This document shows, one piece after another, positions 1 through 8,112 of a DNA stretch of 64,000 nt. Below the pieces are notes generated by a model. The model was given only the letters and a program-made list of their open reading frames with translations. It did not search any database and was not told where the DNA came from. Made by a program: the position numbers and the translations under genes. Source of the stretch: an uncultured Sunxiuqinia sp. Its GTDB lineage: Bacteria > Bacteroidota > Bacteroidia > Bacteroidales > Prolixibacteraceae. The number at the start of each line of letters is the position of its first letter. Within the stretch, counting starts at the first letter, position 1. The stretch covers positions 186,001-250,000 of the forward strand of contig NZ_CANLZV010000001.1 in assembly GCF_947495665.1 (NCBI RefSeq), written 5' to 3'.

Positions 1-2
1 TG

Positions 3-59
3 GTATCGCGCAATGCTTCGGAACGAAACAAATACCTGGTAGAAGATACCTTGGAATAA
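3..59 (+). CDS. 3' end of an unidentified protein gene (cut by window edge)
   Basis: One frame is open from the window edge to a TAA at 57-59 and encodes an 18-residue tail ending ...YLVEDTLE. It converges on the next gene, whose stop codon lies only 5 bases further on. The tail is too short to name a family. It is listed because the tight convergent spacing and the lysine/glutamate-rich tail fit a real C-terminus better than chance, but the call is weak. Confidence 0.35.
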   Translation, partial: VSRNASERNKYLVEDTLE

Positions 60-63
60 GCGC

Positions 64-918
64 TCAAAAATCGTCTTCGTTCGGTGTCCAGTAGGGAACC
101 TGATTCTCTGAGAAGTGAATGGGCACACCTTTGATAAAGCTTGTCATCCATTCGGATAGGTAGGCCATGCCTGCTTCTTCTGACTTAAGATGCCCCAAAA
201 AGATAACCGCTTTGGGTTTGCCTTGCATCACCGCATCATTGATGTACTGATAGGTTTCCCATTCTTGTGCTTCGCCGGCAATAATTACATCAACATCTTG
301 TAGCAGGGCAATTTGCCGTTTGGCTCCGGGAGCTCCAAGAGCCAACCCAATTTTAGAGACTTCAAGAGCGGGATCGCCAATGACGCGAATTCCCGGTATT
401 TCAAACACCGACTGAAGTTTATGGGCCAGGTCTTTCAAGGACTGACTTTGGGTTTTCACCAGGTTTATATGATTGGCTACCGTTTGATTGGCCCAGCCCA
501 GCTTATCAAGCATGCCAACATAAATGCCGTCGGGCTGATGGCGGTGCCAATGATCATGAAAGCGCCAGATGATTAATTCATGGGCTTTGATGTAAGCCAG
601 TTTATCTTGCAACACCGGGTCATACTGCAAATCTTTCGTTTCATCCAAATGATTGTAAAAGACGGGTTCGTGCGTAATAATGAGGTTACAGTTTTTAGCC
701 ACGGCCTCCTGCAGAACCTGCATGTCGGCAAACATGCAACAAAGCACACCGGTAACCTGCTCGTTAGGATCACCACTTTTAAAGGTGTCAACCGTTTCGT
801 TAGCCCAGTCACAGGATAGCTGGTTTTTTAACTGATCAATGATTTGTTGGGCTGTTTGGCCCTGAGTAGTCAGACTGAAAAGGGTAGCCAGCAGAAAAAG
901 GAATATTCGTGAAACCAT
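64..918 (-). CDS. Secreted Nif3-like (DUF34) dinuclear-metal protein
   Basis: This 284-residue protein starts with a cleavable signal peptide (hydrophobic residues 4-18, likely cut near TQG-QT at 20/21), so it should act in the periplasm. Nif3-family features are visible: the THEP metal motif at 82-85, an HDHWH cluster at 121-125, GEAQEWE at 215-221 and the C-terminal GHLKSEEAGM at 242-251, where the family has its second pair of metal ligands. Typical Nif3 proteins are cytoplasmic, about 250-370 residues, and of unsettled function; the usual first motif is THHP, here THEP. Exported homologues of this size occur in Bacteroidota. No catalytic role can be assigned from sequence. It has no obvious operon partner; the following minus-strand gene ends 56 bases upstream of its start. 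Confidence 0.82.
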   Translation of the reverse strand: MVSRIFLFLLATLFSLTTQGQTAQQIIDQLKNQLSCDWANETVDTFKSGDPNEQVTGVLCCMFADMQVLQEAVAKNCNLIITHEPVFYNHLDETKDLQYDPVLQDKLAYIKAHELIIWRFHDHWHRHQPDGIYVGMLDKLGWANQTVANHINLVKTQSQSLKDLAHKLQSVFEIPGIRVIGDPALEVSKIGLALGAPGAKRQIALLQDVDVIIAGEAQEWETYQYINDAVMQGKPKAVIFLGHLKSEEAGMAYLSEWMTSFIKGVPIHFSENQVPYWTPNEDDF

Positions 919-973
919 GGTTGTTGATTTTTAGGTTCTACGAAAATACGTTTTTCAGCTGGCCCCGAAAAGT

Positions 974-2104
974 TTAATTCTGTTTTTGCTCATATTTTTC
1001 TAATTGGCGAGCCACCTTTTTATTACTCACCGGCTGCTGGTTCAAAAATTGAAACGCCTTGCGGGCGATGAACTGGTTTTCATGGTTGAGTAAGCTGGCA
1101 ATAATCTTTTCACTTTCACGATTGCTAGCCTGATGAATGGTAAAAAGATCCAGAACATGTTTAACCATAGAGCCATTCAGTTCCGGAAGATTTTCTGCCA
1201 GCGTTAACTGGATAGAGGTGGCCAGCTTAGGGGCTTCTCCCAATTTGTTAAGTATTTTAACTTGTGTGAAGTAGGAACTGTTTTCAAAATGGCTGAATAA
1301 TTTTAATTGGTCTTTTTCATTGTCCAGCCAGTTGGATGGAATCCCCTCAATGGCTTTGTTAGAGACCAGTAGTTCGTTGCTTGCAGCCAGCGCGAAAAGT
1401 TTATCCTGCAAGGCTTGGGTTACTTTGATGTCGGGTGGAAGGTTCTCCAGTGCCCAGATGACATCTTGCTGGTTGGAACTGTTCAGGATTTGAATCGCTA
1501 ACTCGGGCTGAAGATGCTTCTGTGTATAAGCTTGAATCTTTTTTTGGGTTGAGCCATGTACAATATGCCAAAGAGTATAGGTTGTGTAAACGGCATTTTC
1601 AACAATGTAGTTTTTTACGCCGGCAATGGTTGCGGCACTTACGCCATCCACTTCATCGTTTTCAACCATCGGAACCAATTCTTCTATGCGGTAATTGGCT
1701 AGGTTCGAGTAGGGATCAGCCAGTAAGGCATGCAAATGCTCGTAGTCTTGCTGAGTGAAAGGATCGTGCTCTGTTTTACTTAGAAATTCGCCTTGGGGTA
1801 GTTGAAATCCCAGGTACCTCCCGGTAACTGTCCAGTATAAGGTAATATTCAGTAAACGGCATTCACCATCAATGCAAACACCGGTCAGGATTTTTCGGGA
1901 ATAGGAGTGAAGCAGGCCATCTTCATTTTTAATGACGAACAGGGTGTCATTAGGAATCGTGTCATTAAAGTTGACAACTTCGTGGGAGATGGTTGTATTT
2001 TGAGCCGGAAAGGTTGGGGAATGAAAATAAGTTAGCGTTTCCGGATTTTTCCCCGACAGGCTCAATAAGACAACTACAAAAAGTAAGTAAAAAGTACGGT
2101 TCAT
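974..2104 (-). CDS. Exported FMN-binding-like protein with helical-repeat tail
   Basis: The 376-residue product has an N-terminal hydrophobic export signal (residues 4-17). Residues about 85-184 resemble the FMN-binding domain seen in Nqr/Rnf-type and NosR-like proteins: a YLGFQLP segment, then VDGVSAAT at 152-159, which parallels the family's D-G-[VI]-S-[GA]-A-T flavin-attachment motif (the Thr is the covalent FMN site in relatives). Residues about 185-376 are leucine-rich helices reminiscent of HEAT-type repeats. A role as a periplasmic electron-transfer or binding protein is plausible but inferred. A plain 'hypothetical protein' label would be the conservative alternative. It lies upstream of the Nif3-like gene on the same strand (56-base gap), so the two could be co-transcribed. 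Confidence 0.6.
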   Translation of the reverse strand: MNRTFYLLFVVVLLSLSGKNPETLTYFHSPTFPAQNTTISHEVVNFNDTIPNDTLFVIKNEDGLLHSYSRKILTGVCIDGECRLLNITLYWTVTGRYLGFQLPQGEFLSKTEHDPFTQQDYEHLHALLADPYSNLANYRIEELVPMVENDEVDGVSAATIAGVKNYIVENAVYTTYTLWHIVHGSTQKKIQAYTQKHLQPELAIQILNSSNQQDVIWALENLPPDIKVTQALQDKLFALAASNELLVSNKAIEGIPSNWLDNEKDQLKLFSHFENSSYFTQVKILNKLGEAPKLATSIQLTLAENLPELNGSMVKHVLDLFTIHQASNRESEKIIASLLNHENQFIARKAFQFLNQQPVSNKKVARQLEKYEQKQN

Positions 2105-2259
2105 GCTTTTCTAATCAATCTGAATATCAACGAAAGTTGAAGCCATTTGTTTATGCAAAAGTAGTAAAAGCTCTAAAAAGAGACTTCCAACTCTTTTTAA
2201 GAAATTGTGAAAAGTGTCATTCGTTCAGGGGATAACGAACAGACCGCCTGATTTAGCGG

Positions 2260-2267
2260 TAGCTTTG
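2260..2267 (+). promoter_or_regulatory. Candidate -7 box (TAGCTTTG) of the MFS gene
   Basis: TAGCTTTG matches the Bacteroidetes sigma-ABfr -7 consensus TAnnTTTG and sits 4 bases before the ATG at 2272. No good TTTG lies about 19 bases upstream, so only half of the promoter is convincing. If real, the transcript would be almost leaderless. Confidence 0.35.
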
Positions 2268-2271
2268 TATC

Positions 2272-3612
2272 ATGAATAAGCAAGCATACAATAGGGTTCC
2301 TTTTAATCCGGCTAACTCCCCAGTGTTTTATGGGTGGTTTGTGTTGTTGTTCGGAACTTTGGGGATTATCATGAGTGTGCCCGGGCAGACTATGGGCGTG
2401 TCTACATTTACAGACCATCTGATTGATGCACTTCGCTTTAGTCGGAATGAGTTGAGTACGGCGTATTTGCTGGGAACTATTTCAAGTTCTTTTATGCTTA
2501 CCCGTGCCGGGAAAGTGTATGACAAAATAGGGGCTAGATGGTTGGGCGCAATTACGACAATTGCTATGGGCCTGGTACTGATTTACCTGAGCCAGGTTGA
2601 CCGGATTGCTTTTGGACTGGGAGGCCTGCTGGGCAAGGAGTCCGTTCAGTTCTACCTGAGCTTTTTCCTGGTTATGACTGGTTTTTTCTTGTTGCGCTTT
2701 ACTGGCCAAGGGGTGTTGACGATGGTTTCACGCAACATGATGATGAAATGGTTTAACCGGAAACGAGGACTGACCAATGGAATCAGCAGCGTGTTTGTTT
2801 CTTTGGGTTTTGCGGTAGCCCCACTTATTTTCGATTACCTGATTGAAAGTTATAGCTGGCGTTGGGCCTGGATCTTGCTGGCTTTGGTTGCAGGTTTTGG
2901 CTTTAGTTTGGTTGCGCTGGTCTTTTTTCGGGATAACCCGGAAGACTGCGGGCTGGAGCAGGATGGCGACACGGCAGAACAAATTGAAGAACAGCAGCGG
3001 GTGATGCATAAAGTGGAGAAACAATTTACACTTAAAGAAGCTCAACACTCATTTCCTTTTTGGGTGCTGGTTGTGGCTTTGTCTATGCAGGCGCTGTACA
3101 TTACCGGTTTTACCTTTAATTTGGTCTCTATTTTCGAGGCGGCAGCTATGGATAAAACCATCGCTTTGGCTGTTTTTCTTCCCACAGCGGCCATTTCTGT
3201 TTTTATTTCCCTTGCAGGAGGATGGCTCAGCGATCATATTAAAATGAAGTATTTGTTGTTGGTGTTTTTATTCGGACAAATGGTTTCCATGATCAGCCTG
3301 TCTTTTTTAGCTCCGGGCCTGCCATACTTTTTCTTAATCATCGGAAACGGAATTGTTGGAGGTTTGTTTAGCGTGCTGTCTTCGGTGGTTTGGCCTCGTT
3401 TTTATGGGCGTAAACACCTGGGAGCCATCAGCGGATTTGCCATGAGCGCTTTGGTTTTTTTCAGTGCCATGGGACCTTTGCTGTTTAGCTTTTCTTTTAC
3501 CAAGCTGGGGGCTTATTCCTGGGCGGCCTATTTGTGTCTGGCCATTGTTACCGTTAATTTCATAGCTGCTTTTAAGGCTGAAAATCCGCAAGAGAAAATG
3601 GCCGCTAAATAG
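2272..3612 (+). CDS. MFS transporter, OFA/MCT-like
   Basis: The 446-residue protein has about twelve hydrophobic segments in two halves split by a charged cytoplasmic loop (about residues 225-255, rich in E/Q/K). The first helix contains YGWFVLLFGTLG, typical of the oxalate-formate antiporter/monocarboxylate branch of the major facilitator superfamily, and the loop after TM2 carries the MFS signature region around GKVYDKIGAR. The substrate cannot be told from sequence; small carboxylates are likely from the subfamily. The next gene, a secreted sugar-hydrolase/PHP fusion, follows after 56 bases on the same strand but has its own promoter-like box, so a functional link is possible but not shown. 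Confidence 0.85.
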   Translation: MNKQAYNRVPFNPANSPVFYGWFVLLFGTLGIIMSVPGQTMGVSTFTDHLIDALRFSRNELSTAYLLGTISSSFMLTRAGKVYDKIGARWLGAITTIAMGLVLIYLSQVDRIAFGLGGLLGKESVQFYLSFFLVMTGFFLLRFTGQGVLTMVSRNMMMKWFNRKRGLTNGISSVFVSLGFAVAPLIFDYLIESYSWRWAWILLALVAGFGFSLVALVFFRDNPEDCGLEQDGDTAEQIEEQQRVMHKVEKQFTLKEAQHSFPFWVLVVALSMQALYITGFTFNLVSIFEAAAMDKTIALAVFLPTAAISVFISLAGGWLSDHIKMKYLLLVFLFGQMVSMISLSFLAPGLPYFFLIIGNGIVGGLFSVLSSVVWPRFYGRKHLGAISGFAMSALVFFSAMGPLLFSFSFTKLGAYSWAAYLCLAIVTVNFIAAFKAENPQEKMAAK

Positions 3613-3633
3613 CCTGTTTTTCAGCTGGAACTT

Positions 3634-3654
3634 TATCTTTGTTGGAGTAACCAA
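3634..3654 (+). promoter_or_regulatory. Candidate -7 box TATCTTTG followed by a GTTGG/CCAAC palindrome
   Basis: TATCTTTG (3634-3641) is a perfect TAnnTTTG box 27 bases before the start at 3669. Its last base begins an inverted repeat GTTGG-AGTA-ACCAAC (3641-3654 region), which would lie at the transcription start and could be an operator. No clear -33 element is present. This is a motif match only. Confidence 0.42.
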
Positions 3655-3668
3655 CAAAACCTTAAATC

Positions 3669-5150
3669 ATGAAAAATTCGTTACGGGCTGTTTGGGCTTT
3701 TACAGTTCTGCTATGCACTGTTTCCTGCCAAATGAAATCTCAGGATGAATGGATTTCTTTGTTTAATGGAAAAAACCTGGACGGCTGGGAAGCTATGGAG
3801 CATCCGGAGTCTTTTCGGGTGGAGGATGGCGCTATTGTTTGCCAGGGCAAACGGGCACATTTGTTTTACACGGGAGGAGAAGACCACGGCATTTACAAAA
3901 ATTTTGAGCTGAAAGTCCGCGTAATGACTAAGCCGGGTGCGAATTCCGGCATATTTATTCATTCGAAAAAACAGGAAAAAGGCTGGCCATTAAAAGGCTA
4001 CGAAATTCAGGTCAATAACTCGTATCAAGGGGCAGGTGACTTTGTGGAGCTGAAAAAAACGGGAAGCCTTTATGGGATCCGAAATGTGTATTATCCCATG
4101 GCTCAGGATGACGAGTGGTTCGATATGACTGTTAAAGTGGTGGAGAACCAGGTGCAGGTTTTTATCAATAACATTCAGGTGGTCGACTACATTCAGCCCG
4201 AAAAACCTTACCGCCCGTACAACGATCAGTACAAAGTGCTGGATCGCGGTTGTTTTGCCTTGCAGGCACATGATTCGAACAGCACCGTTTACTTTAAGGA
4301 TATTCAGTTAAAAGTACTTCCGGAAGGGGAGAAACAAGTGCCCCCGGCTGATCTGGCATGGGACACGAAAATAACCAAGTTACACCTGGCAAATTTCCCC
4401 GTTATCGATTTCCATGTGCACCTGAAAGGGGGGCTGACCATTGAGCAGGCGGCTCAAAACTCCATGAAACTGGGCATCAACTATGGTATTGCTCCAAACT
4501 GTGGGCTGAAGTTTCCGGTTACCGATGATGAATCGCTTTATGCCTACATGGATACCGTTAGCGGAAAGCCCATTTTCAGAGGGATGCAGGCCGAAGGACG
4601 CGAATGGGTTACCTTGTTTTCGCCGGAAGCCATTGCCCGTTTCGATTATGTGTTTACCGATGCGATGACCTGGACGGATGATAAAGGCCGAAGGATGCGC
4701 CTTTGGATGCCGGAAGAGGTATTTGTGGATGATGAACAGGATTTTATGGAGCAACTGCTCACCCGCATTGAAGCGGTTGTGTCTCAGGAGCCCATCGATA
4801 TTCATGTTAATCCGACTTATTTGCCGGAAGTGCTGGCTGACAAGTATGACGAGTTGTGGACGGACGAACGCATAGACCGGTTCGTAAACGTGCTGGTAGA
4901 GCATGGGGTTGCTTTGGAGATCAACTCACGCTTGAATCTTCCGTCCGAGAAAATATTGCGGCGTGCGCAAGAAGCCGGGGTGAAATTTACCATGGGAACC
5001 AATAATATAACGCCTGACTTTGGGCGACTGGATTACTCGCTCGAAATGGTGGAAAAACTGGGATTAACCTATAAAGATATGTTCATGCCCAAGCCTGCTG
5101 GGCAGAAGCCTGTTCAGCTAAAAGGCCTGCCAGCTGAAATAACAGGCTAG
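3669..5150 (+). CDS. Lipoprotein fusion: DUF1080 (3-keto-disaccharide hydrolase) + PHP-like metal hydrolase domain
   Basis: The 493-residue protein has a lipoprotein signal (lipobox ending at Cys20). Residues about 27-216 form a DUF1080 domain: the hallmark LFNGKNLDGW at 31-40, the GANSGIF strand at 90-96 and an EIQV segment at 112-115. That concanavalin-like fold includes 3-keto-glycoside hydrolases. Residues about 240-470 look like a PHP/amidohydrolase-type barrel: DFHVHLKGG (His249, His251), DIHVN (His379), LEINSR at 416-421 and a late GVKFTMGTNN strand. PHP enzymes usually end this last strand in a metal-binding [D/S]DAH; here it reads TNN, so the metal site may be altered. The two domains together suggest secreted or surface turnover of an oxidised sugar, which is inferred. 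The stop overlaps the convergent kinase-like gene by four bases. Confidence 0.75.
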   Translation: MKNSLRAVWAFTVLLCTVSCQMKSQDEWISLFNGKNLDGWEAMEHPESFRVEDGAIVCQGKRAHLFYTGGEDHGIYKNFELKVRVMTKPGANSGIFIHSKKQEKGWPLKGYEIQVNNSYQGAGDFVELKKTGSLYGIRNVYYPMAQDDEWFDMTVKVVENQVQVFINNIQVVDYIQPEKPYRPYNDQYKVLDRGCFALQAHDSNSTVYFKDIQLKVLPEGEKQVPPADLAWDTKITKLHLANFPVIDFHVHLKGGLTIEQAAQNSMKLGINYGIAPNCGLKFPVTDDESLYAYMDTVSGKPIFRGMQAEGREWVTLFSPEAIARFDYVFTDAMTWTDDKGRRMRLWMPEEVFVDDEQDFMEQLLTRIEAVVSQEPIDIHVNPTYLPEVLADKYDELWTDERIDRFVNVLVEHGVALEINSRLNLPSEKILRRAQEAGVKFTMGTNNITPDFGRLDYSLEMVEKLGLTYKDMFMPKPAGQKPVQLKGLPAEITG

Positions 5151-5869
5151 AAGTACGACATGTTGGATCGAAACTGTTCGGTAATCCCTTTCAGTTCGAT
5201 TGCCGATTTGATGAGTTTTACCACATCGTCCGGTTTGAACCTGGACACATTGATGGTTAGATCAAACAATTCTTCGGGATGCTTTTTGTTGATGTAATGT
5301 TTACGAAAGGCGTCCCGTTTTTTTTCGGTGTCGTTGATGATCTTAAGCGCATCTTCCACGGAAATGTTTTTGCGGGAGGCTATTTGTTCAATCCGCCATT
5401 CCAAGGGAGCCTCCAACCGAATGTGTAAAGAGTGCTCAATGTCTTTAGCGATGATGTGTCCGGCCCGGCCGACTATGATGCAGCAACCATCAACGGCGAA
5501 TCCCTTAATTACTTCCTTGACGGTTTTCAGAATCATCCGGTCACTTTTATACATTTTGGCATTAAACGCTTCAATAATTTCATCGAAGGTGGAGTGTTGG
5601 TCCGGAGTGAATAGCCGGTTGACTTTTCGCGGATCAAGTTCCAGTTGTCGGGCACTTTCGTGGAGCACCTCTTTACTGATCACCTGCCATTTTTTGCAAA
5701 TGACAAATTCATTCAAGGCTTCAGCAAGAACTTCGGCAATTTTTACGCCGCCACATCCCACTTGTCTTGAAATGGTAACTACCGGACCTGCAATTTGATG
5801 CTTTTCACGTTGACGAGGGGTGAGATCGCCAAAGCGCTTGTTCATATAATTTAATAAGGAATTTTCCAT
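5147..5869 (-). CDS. Cytidylate kinase-like family protein
   Basis: The 240-residue cytoplasmic protein carries the nucleotide-binding segment VTISRQVGCGG at 31-41, followed by a helix (VKIAEVLAEALN). This is the form seen in the cytidylate-kinase-like family (Cytidylate_kin2) rather than in canonical Cmk, whose P-loop is GPSGSGK-like. A middle VGRAGHII segment and the later LRLEAPLEWRIEQIASR stretch match the NMP-kinase-like fold. The substrate is not established for this family; do not equate it with the essential Cmk. Its stop codon overlaps the convergent fusion gene end at 5147-5150. It has a divergent neighbour, pepP-like, 185 bases upstream; that interval shows no clear consensus promoter. 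Confidence 0.8.
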   Translation of the reverse strand: MENSLLNYMNKRFGDLTPRQREKHQIAGPVVTISRQVGCGGVKIAEVLAEALNEFVICKKWQVISKEVLHESARQLELDPRKVNRLFTPDQHSTFDEIIEAFNAKMYKSDRMILKTVKEVIKGFAVDGCCIIVGRAGHIIAKDIEHSLHIRLEAPLEWRIEQIASRKNISVEDALKIINDTEKKRDAFRKHYINKKHPEELFDLTINVSRFKPDDVVKLIKSAIELKGITEQFRSNMSYF

Positions 5870-6054
5870 GACGGTTTGATTTTAAGTGTTTACTTAAGTT
5901 TACGGATTCATAATAAATCAGTTATATGTTTGTTAGTACAAAATCAATCCGCATTTTTTTCGTAAATTCTATTGCGTTTTGCCAAAAGTCATACCCAGCC
6001 AAGGGAATAGTTAGTACCTTTCCGTTCTAGAAATTAATTGTAAATAGTAACGCT

Positions 6055-7440
6055 ATGTTTAGTCAAGATACGTATAGAGCGAGACGTCAGAAATTAACCG
6101 AAAAGATGGGAGACGGGCTGGTTCTTATTTTGGGAAATGCAGACTCGTCAATGAATTACAAAGACAATGTCTATCATTTCAGACAGGACAGTAACTTTCT
6201 TTATTTTTTTGGACTCGACATTCAAAATCTGGCCGGGCTTATTGATTTAAATTCCGGAGAAGAGGTTTTATTTGGTGATGATTTTACCATTGATGATATT
6301 ATCTGGATGGGGCTTCAAGCGAGCATGCAGGAGCAAGCCGCAAAAGTTGGCGTGAAAAAAACGATGCCTTTCAAGCACTTATTCAACTATGTTGGTGATG
6401 CTGTTAAGCAAGGGCGGAAGATTCACTTTACGCCTCCATACCGTGGTGAGAATAAGTTAATGCTGCACGAATTGACGGGGATTCCAGCTTCTCAGCAACA
6501 AGAGCAAGCATCGCTCGAGTTAATTAAAGCCATTGTTGATTTACGCTCAGTAAAAGAAGCCGGAGAGATTGCCGAGCTTAAAAAAGCTGCTGCCGCTGGT
6601 TATGAAATGCATGTGGCAGCCATGAAAATGGCCATGCCCGGCGTATGGGAACAAACCATCGCGGGCACCATTGAAGGAATTTCGCTGGCCAATGGCAACC
6701 CCCCTTCGTTTCCGATTATCTTGTCGCAAAATGGCGAAACCCTGCACAACCATGATCACTCGAACCTGTTGCAGGAAGGTAAGCTGATGTTGGTTGATGC
6801 CGGCGCTCAAACCAGTATGTATTATGCATCAGATTTTACCCGTACTTCACCCGTGGGCGGAAAATTTAGCCAGCAACAGCGCGAAGTATATGAGGTTGTT
6901 TTAGCGGCCAATAATCAGGCAACTGGCTTGGCAAAACCCGGAGTTAGCTATCTGTCAGTTCACCTGGAAGTGGCAAAAGTGATTGTCTCTGGGCTGAAAG
7001 AGCTTGGCCTGATGAAAGGGGACGTTGATGCGGCCGTTCAGGCGGGGGCACATGCTTTGTTTATGCCGCATGGACTGGGACATATGATGGGCTTGGATGT
7101 GCATGACATGGAAGATCTTGGTCAAATTTATGTTGGTTATGATGACGAAATTCGTCCAAGCAACCAATTTGGAACGGCCTCCTTACGACTTGGCCGAAAA
7201 CTGCAGCCGGGTTTTGTGATCACCAATGAGCCGGGAATCTATTTTATTCCGGCTTTAATGGATAAATGGAAGACTGAAAAAATAAATACCGACTTCATTA
7301 ATTTTGATCGTCTGGAAGCCTACCGCAATTTTGGAGGTATTCGTCTGGAAGATGATCTGTTGATTACTGAAAATGGGTGCGAACTGCTTGGTGAACGAAT
7401 TCCGATAACTCCGGATGAAGTGGAAGCCACGATGAAATAG
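6055..7440 (+). CDS. pepP: Xaa-Pro aminopeptidase (aminopeptidase P, M24)
   Basis: This 461-residue metallopeptidase removes an N-terminal residue that precedes proline. Residues 1-165 form the N-terminal creatinase-like domain. The pita-bread catalytic domain has all five expected metal ligands: Asp248 (LVDAG), Asp260 (ASDFTR), His343 (HGLGHMMG), Glu392 (TNEPG) and Glu432 (RLEDD). Length and motif order fit family members with the extended C-terminus containing FINFDRLEAYRNFGGIR. There is no signal peptide, so it is cytoplasmic. It is followed by a hairpin terminator and a convergent phosphatase-like gene. The gene appears to be transcribed alone. Confidence 0.93.
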   Translation: MFSQDTYRARRQKLTEKMGDGLVLILGNADSSMNYKDNVYHFRQDSNFLYFFGLDIQNLAGLIDLNSGEEVLFGDDFTIDDIIWMGLQASMQEQAAKVGVKKTMPFKHLFNYVGDAVKQGRKIHFTPPYRGENKLMLHELTGIPASQQQEQASLELIKAIVDLRSVKEAGEIAELKKAAAAGYEMHVAAMKMAMPGVWEQTIAGTIEGISLANGNPPSFPIILSQNGETLHNHDHSNLLQEGKLMLVDAGAQTSMYYASDFTRTSPVGGKFSQQQREVYEVVLAANNQATGLAKPGVSYLSVHLEVAKVIVSGLKELGLMKGDVDAAVQAGAHALFMPHGLGHMMGLDVHDMEDLGQIYVGYDDEIRPSNQFGTASLRLGRKLQPGFVITNEPGIYFIPALMDKWKTEKINTDFINFDRLEAYRNFGGIRLEDDLLITENGCELLGERIPITPDEVEATMK

Positions 7441-7462
7441 AGGGTTAAAAAGAAGGATTAAG

Positions 7463-7490
7463 AAGGCTGCTATTGGGCAGCCTTTCCTTT
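7463..7490 (+). terminator. Rho-independent terminator of the aminopeptidase P gene
   Basis: AAGGCTGC (7463-7470) pairs with GCAGCCTT (7477-7484) around a six-base loop and is followed by TCCTTTT. The 3' arm overlaps the last codons of the convergent gene that ends at 7470, so the hairpin also shapes that gene's C-terminus coding sequence. Confidence 0.65.
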
Positions 7491-7904
7491 TAAAATCCGG
7501 TGGTAGAAATAGTCGAGTTCATTGCTCATCTCATCGCGCAAATGGCGGTAGGCGTCCTGCGGATCTGCAAAGTGACGATCAGCCCTATTGGGGTTGGCAA
7601 AGGTGAGATGAAGCTTATGCTTATACTGAACCGGTAAGTGATGATATTCCTCCTTGGTTTGTTCCCCCAAAGTGATTAGGTAATCCATGAGGGTGTCCTT
7701 AAAAGCTGTTGGAAGCTTCATGTCCTGACTGTCTATCGATAAGCCAATCTCTTGCAGGGCTGTTAAGGCCATCGGATGTATGGTTTGGATCGGTTTTATT
7801 CCGGCCGAATAAATGTGAAGATCAGGGGCAATGGATTTAAGAATTGCCTTCGCCATTAAACTTTTACAGGATGATCCTCCGGAACAAATAAAAAGAATTT
7901 CCAT
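7470..7904 (-). CDS. Low-molecular-weight phosphotyrosine phosphatase / ArsC-like protein with altered P-loop
   Basis: The 144-residue protein has the LMW-PTPase/arsenate-reductase fold signs: an N-terminal strand, a P-loop after residue 6, SAGI at 33-36 and a DP pair at 114-115 where the family keeps its general acid. The P-loop differs from the canonical C-x5-R-S: it reads C7-S-G-G-S-S-C13-K14-S, one residue longer and with Lys for the catalytic Arg. The two redox cysteines that thioredoxin-coupled ArsC enzymes carry near residues 82-89 are absent (region reads LITLGEQTKEEY). It may therefore be a divergent phosphatase or a non-catalytic relative. It could in theory be arsenate-related, but no ars genes are adjacent. 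It converges with the peptidase gene. Confidence 0.7.
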   Translation of the reverse strand: MEILFICSGGSSCKSLMAKAILKSIAPDLHIYSAGIKPIQTIHPMALTALQEIGLSIDSQDMKLPTAFKDTLMDYLITLGEQTKEEYHHLPVQYKHKLHLTFANPNRADRHFADPQDAYRHLRDEMSNELDYFYHRILKGKAAQ

Positions 7905-8112
7905 AGGCTACATATTTCTTCCAGAGTAAGTTATGAAATTTATAGGAATTAGAAAAGCCTTTGTGAACAACTGTTAGCGTTCAAGCCTGTGTTGCTGAGC
8001 TGGTTGTGTGTCAGGATAATCAGACAGCGACGATTTTATAAGTCGGTTTTAAGAGCCGTGTTCTCTAATTGGTTTTTCGTATCTTGTGCGGAAGAATATT
8101 GATAAAAAGAAC

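Noticed and set aside
4380-4904. 174-codon antisense frame over the fusion gene
   Set aside because: Shadow of the PHP-like domain coding strand.
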